A stretch of 64,000 bases of DNA from Lonepinella sp042468235. GTDB taxonomy: Bacteria; Pseudomonadota; Gammaproteobacteria; Enterobacterales; Pasteurellaceae. The notes beneath the pieces are model-generated. The model did not search any database, had not been told where the DNA came from, and saw nothing but the letters and a program-made list of their open reading frames with translations. The DNA lies in contig NZ_CP170386.1 of NCBI RefSeq assembly GCF_042468235.1, forward strand, positions 1,488,001-1,552,000. Reading direction: 5' to 3'. Position numbers and translations under genes: made by a program. Below are positions 62,501 through 64,000 of this stretch, in pieces; the first letter of the stretch is position 1, and each line of letters begins with the position of its first letter.

Positions 62501-64000
62501 AACTGGCGAACCGTCAGTATTCTTGACTAGACCACTTGATACATTAGTAATGGTGTTATTACCGTTGTTCAGACCTTTATCGGTTAAACTCACAGAGTCT
62601 TTACCCGTTGGTGTAATAGTAAATCCATTACCATCAATAACCGATTTCCCATTGCTGGAAATAAAGATGGCGTTAGTTAAGTCTTGTAACGCTTTCGCCA
62701 TTTTGATAATAAGTTCACCATTTTCATTATCTACACGTAAGTTTTTATCAGTAACTGCGGCATTAGTGTCTAAATTACCTTTAATTGACAATGTCTCATT
62801 TAATTTCTTAGCAATAACTTGACCTTTATCACCAACAAAGTATAAACCATCGTTTAAGGTTGCGACTTCTTCTGTTGTACCATCTGATTTCTCATAAGTA
62901 ATACGAGTTTTATTCTCTTCGCCATTAAGATCATTGCCTGCAATACCTTTTGTACCATTTGCAACCGTAATTGTCGCATTTGTACCGTCTTCAGCAATAA
63001 TGCTAATCGAGCCGTCTGTACCATCTAAGCTGATTGAACCCGCTTCTCCAGAAGAGCCTACGGTAACGGTGGCATTTCCAGCATCAAGTTGAATTGCTGT
63101 ATCGCCATCTTGATTGACGACCTGAACGTTACCACTGCCATTATTTTTACCGCCAATCGTTACGTTATTACCTAAACCAATTTCGAATTCTTTCGACGTA
63201 CTATTAACTGTGGTTGTAATACCGTCTTTACCAACAACTTTGACCGTTGTACCTAAATCTTGTTTAAGTGGATTACCATTGTCATCGGTTAGACCAAAAC
63301 CACCGCCTGCTGTTGCGTTAGTCACATTATGAATGGAACCTTTTAAGTCTCCAACATTTACAGCATTTGTTAATGTATCGCCTGTTGCATTAGCAAGGGT
63401 AACTGGCGAACCGTCAGTATTCTTGACTAGACCACTTGATACATTAGTAATGGTGTTATTACCATTATCCAAACCAGTATCAGTTAAACTCACATTAGCT
63501 TTACCGTCATTAGTAATCGTAACACCATTTTTATTGATTACCGTTTTATCCTTATCACTACCAAATGTTGCACTGGTTAAATTGGTTAATTCTTTGGCTA
63601 ATCTAATTTCCATTGAGTTATTATCTGTTACGATAACACCAATGTTTTTATCTGTTTTAGTGGTTAATTTAGATGCTTCTGTCTCACCACCCGTAATATC
63701 AATAGCTTGATTTGAATTACGAGAAATGACATTTGTATCTGCATTTTGAGTTACATTGCCACCGTCTTGGTTGCTAAGAGCTGAATTATCACCAGCAAAA
63801 CGCAATGGACGCGTTAAGGCGTATAACTGACTACCATTAATCGCATCAGTGCTTGCACTAGTTACTAAACCGGCTGCCACATTTTGAACACGGCGTTCTT
63901 GTCCAACTGCACCCACTGTCACTACACCTGTTGGTGTCGAGCCTGCAAAAGTGTAGGTTGCACTGTTATCAACAATACTAGCATAGGAATCCATGCCTTT
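59585..64000 (-). CDS. Trimeric autotransporter adhesin, C-terminal part (5' end outside window)
   Basis: Open frame of at least 1471 codons; it continues past the window edge (the first Met seen is internal). The C-terminal 90 residues are a YadA anchor, which forms the outer-membrane barrel: coiled coil VSKLDQRVSKLDKRVRG, then AAAASALPQVYIPGKSMVAAAGG, ALAIGYSR and the end GVGIGYQW. The stalk has many DAVN-type neck motifs (TDAVNVDQL, TNAVNVGDLK, TDAINGSQLY) and three near-identical 300-residue repeats. Such proteins bind host matrix or cells. The head and signal peptide are not in the window. Confidence 0.93.
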   Translation of the reverse strand, partial: KGMDSYASIVDNSATYTFAGSTPTGVVTVGAVGQERRVQNVAAGLVTSASTDAINGSQLYALTRPLRFAGDNSALSNQDGGNVTQNADTNVISRNSNQAIDITGGETEASKLTTKTDKNIGVIVTDNNSMEIRLAKELTNLTSATFGSDKDKTVINKNGVTITNDGKANVSLTDTGLDNGNNTITNVSSGLVKNTDGSPVTLANATGDTLTNAVNVGDLKGSIHNVTNATAGGGFGLTDDNGNPLKQDLGTTVKVVGKDGITTTVNSTSKEFEIGLGNNVTIGGKNNGSGNVQVVNQDGDTAIQLDAGNATVTVGSSGEAGSISLDGTDGSISIIAEDGTNATITVANGTKGIAGNDLNGEENKTRITYEKSDGTTEEVATLNDGLYFVGDKGQVIAKKLNETLSIKGNLDTNAAVTDKNLRVDNENGELIIKMAKALQDLTNAIFISSNGKSVIDGNGFTITPTGKDSVSLTDKGLNNGNNTITNVSSGLVKNTDGSPVTLANATGDTLTNAVNVGDLKGSIHNVTNATAGGGFGLTDDNGNPLKQDLGTTVKVVGKDGITTTVNSTSKEFEIGLGNNVTIGGKNNGSGNVQVVNQDGDTAIQLDAGNATVTVGSSGEAGSISLDGTDGSISIIAEDGTNATITVANGTKGIDGNDLDGGNNKTRITYEKSDGTTEEVATLNDGLYFVGDKGQVIAKKLNETLSIKGNLDTTAAVTDENLRVDNENGELIIKMAKALQDLTNATFISSNGKSVIDGNGFTITPTGKDSVSLTDKGLNNGNNTITNVSSGLVKNTDGSPVTLANATGDTLTNAVNVGDLKDSIHNVTNATAGGGFGLTDDNGNPLKQDLGTTVKVVGKDGITTTVNSTSKEFEIGLGNDVTIGGKNNGSGNVQVVNQDGDTAIQLDAGNATVTVGSSGEAGSISLDGTDGSISIIAEDGTNATITVANGTKGIAGNDLNGEENKTRITYEKSDGTTEEVATLNDGLYFVGDKGQVIAKKLNETLSIKGNLDTNAAVTDKNLRVDNENGELIIKMAKALQDLTNATFISSNGKSVIDGNGFTITPKGKDSVSLTDKGLNNGNNTITNVKAGVDGTDAVNVDQLEVVNATANAGWKLTDGTNDSTVKPNDTVSLTNTDGNLVIKNDKNNVTFDLAKDLDLGSDGSVKVGDTTINNDGVKVGDNVKLTKEGLTAGNTTVTDNGLTITGGPSVTKSGINAGNQKITHLDKGELLPTSTDAVNGSQLYQTNENVTNLSNEVAKGWNVTTGVVEGSTGTVTGNATAKVAMGDTVSVKAGNNIAITQDGKNISIATSLKPTFEKVTTETVTVGKGSNTATIGTTEDSHGKAINIAGSDGSSPIRITNVAPGIGDTDAVNVSQLKNVSQSVSKLDQRVSKLDKRVRGIGANAAAASALPQVYIPGKSMVAAAGGAYSGASALAIGYSRASDNGKVIIKLNGTANSEGHYSGGVGIGYQW
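60741..61640 (-). repeat. Adhesin tandem repeat, copy nearest the C-terminus (900 bp)
   Basis: Period of exactly 900 bp, judged by the recurrence of the same sequence at 60741, 61641, 62541 and the start of a diverged copy at 63441. Encodes 300 residues of stalk. It differs from the others at scattered single bases. Confidence 0.95.
61641..62540 (-). repeat. Adhesin tandem repeat, middle copy (900 bp)
   Basis: Same unit. It carries a distinct patch at 62010-62040 that changes the protein from NDLNGEENK to NDLDGGNNK, and two nearby changes (TAAVTDEN instead of NAAVTDKN). Confidence 0.95.
62541..63440 (-). repeat. Adhesin tandem repeat, copy nearest the N-terminus (900 bp)
   Basis: Same unit; shares NDLNGEENK and NAAVTDKN with the C-terminal copy and not with the middle one, and has one private change (AIFISS instead of ATFISS). 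Confidence 0.95.

Noticed and set aside
59967..63710. Long plus-strand frames opposite the adhesin gene, repeated every 900 bp
   Set aside because: They are antisense shadows of a repetitive Thr/Asn/Gly-rich coding strand; composition and repetition follow the adhesin.

Overview
The window looks like a chromosomal segment from a member of the Pasteurellaceae. The main evidence is the very frequent 9-mer AAGTGCGGT and its complement ACCGCACTT, the Haemophilus-type DNA uptake signal sequence (USS), scattered through the window and often arranged as inverted pairs that form terminators. Gene order is also typical of the family (mltG-tmk-holB-tatD, thiMDE behind a TPP riboswitch, thrLABC with an attenuator, lptCAB-ptsN-rapZ, rsfS-rlmH-mrdA-rodA-rlpA-dacA, ybeD-lipB-lipA, rpsF-priB-rpsR-rplI). 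I cannot name the species from sequence alone.

Layout. 1-5.2 kb: the 5' part of tig, kbp, a ypfJ-type zinc peptidase, plsY, mltG, tmk, then a type II toxin-antitoxin pair lying convergently between tmk and holB. 5.4-11.1 kb: holB, tatD, a DUF1523 protein, folA, the riboswitch-controlled thiM-thiD-thiE and folB. 11.1-16.4 kb: emrAB efflux genes, an M15 peptidase, an unusual hairpin-rich 360-bp gap, dapE and yffB. 16.4-21.5 kb: thrA-thrB-thrC with leader peptide and attenuator. 21.6-25.6 kb: yggS, LPS-export genes, ptsN, rapZ.

25.8-31.9 kb is the most unexpected region: a LysR-type regulator, a catechol 2,3-dioxygenase, and a convergent five-gene operon for the lower meta-cleavage pathway (4-oxalocrotonate tautomerase, 2-oxopent-4-enoate hydratase, 4-oxalocrotonate decarboxylase, acylating acetaldehyde dehydrogenase, 4-hydroxy-2-oxovalerate aldolase). 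Both promoters carry the same arrangement: a T-N11-A box followed 17-18 bp later by GTATTGGA over the -35, which fits one LysR regulon. Neither the 2-hydroxymuconic semialdehyde dehydrogenase or hydrolase nor any ring hydroxylase is in the window. I found no perfect USS inside the cluster, only in the terminators around it, which suggests import.

32-40 kb: lipoate synthesis and cell-wall elongation genes. 40-43.6 kb: an AT-rich, USS-free cassette of AraC regulator, alpha/beta-hydrolase and sugar-porter transporter, apparently a small unrecognised uptake system. Next come a tRNA-Ile(CAU), a YhcH-type protein, mltF with a coupled 50-residue basic peptide, and the rpsF operon. 47.5-48.5 kb: a FkbM methyltransferase whose start lies behind a 58-bp CAAT tract; as read here both upstream ATGs are out of frame, so the gene is phase-OFF. 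48.6-59.4 kb: def, a Slam-type outer-membrane protein with no adjacent lipoprotein, fmt-rsmB, mscL, trkA, an OPT transporter, nudE, hslR and hslO. 59.6-64 kb: the C-terminal part of a trimeric autotransporter adhesin with three near-identical 900-bp tandem repeats; its 5' end lies beyond the window.
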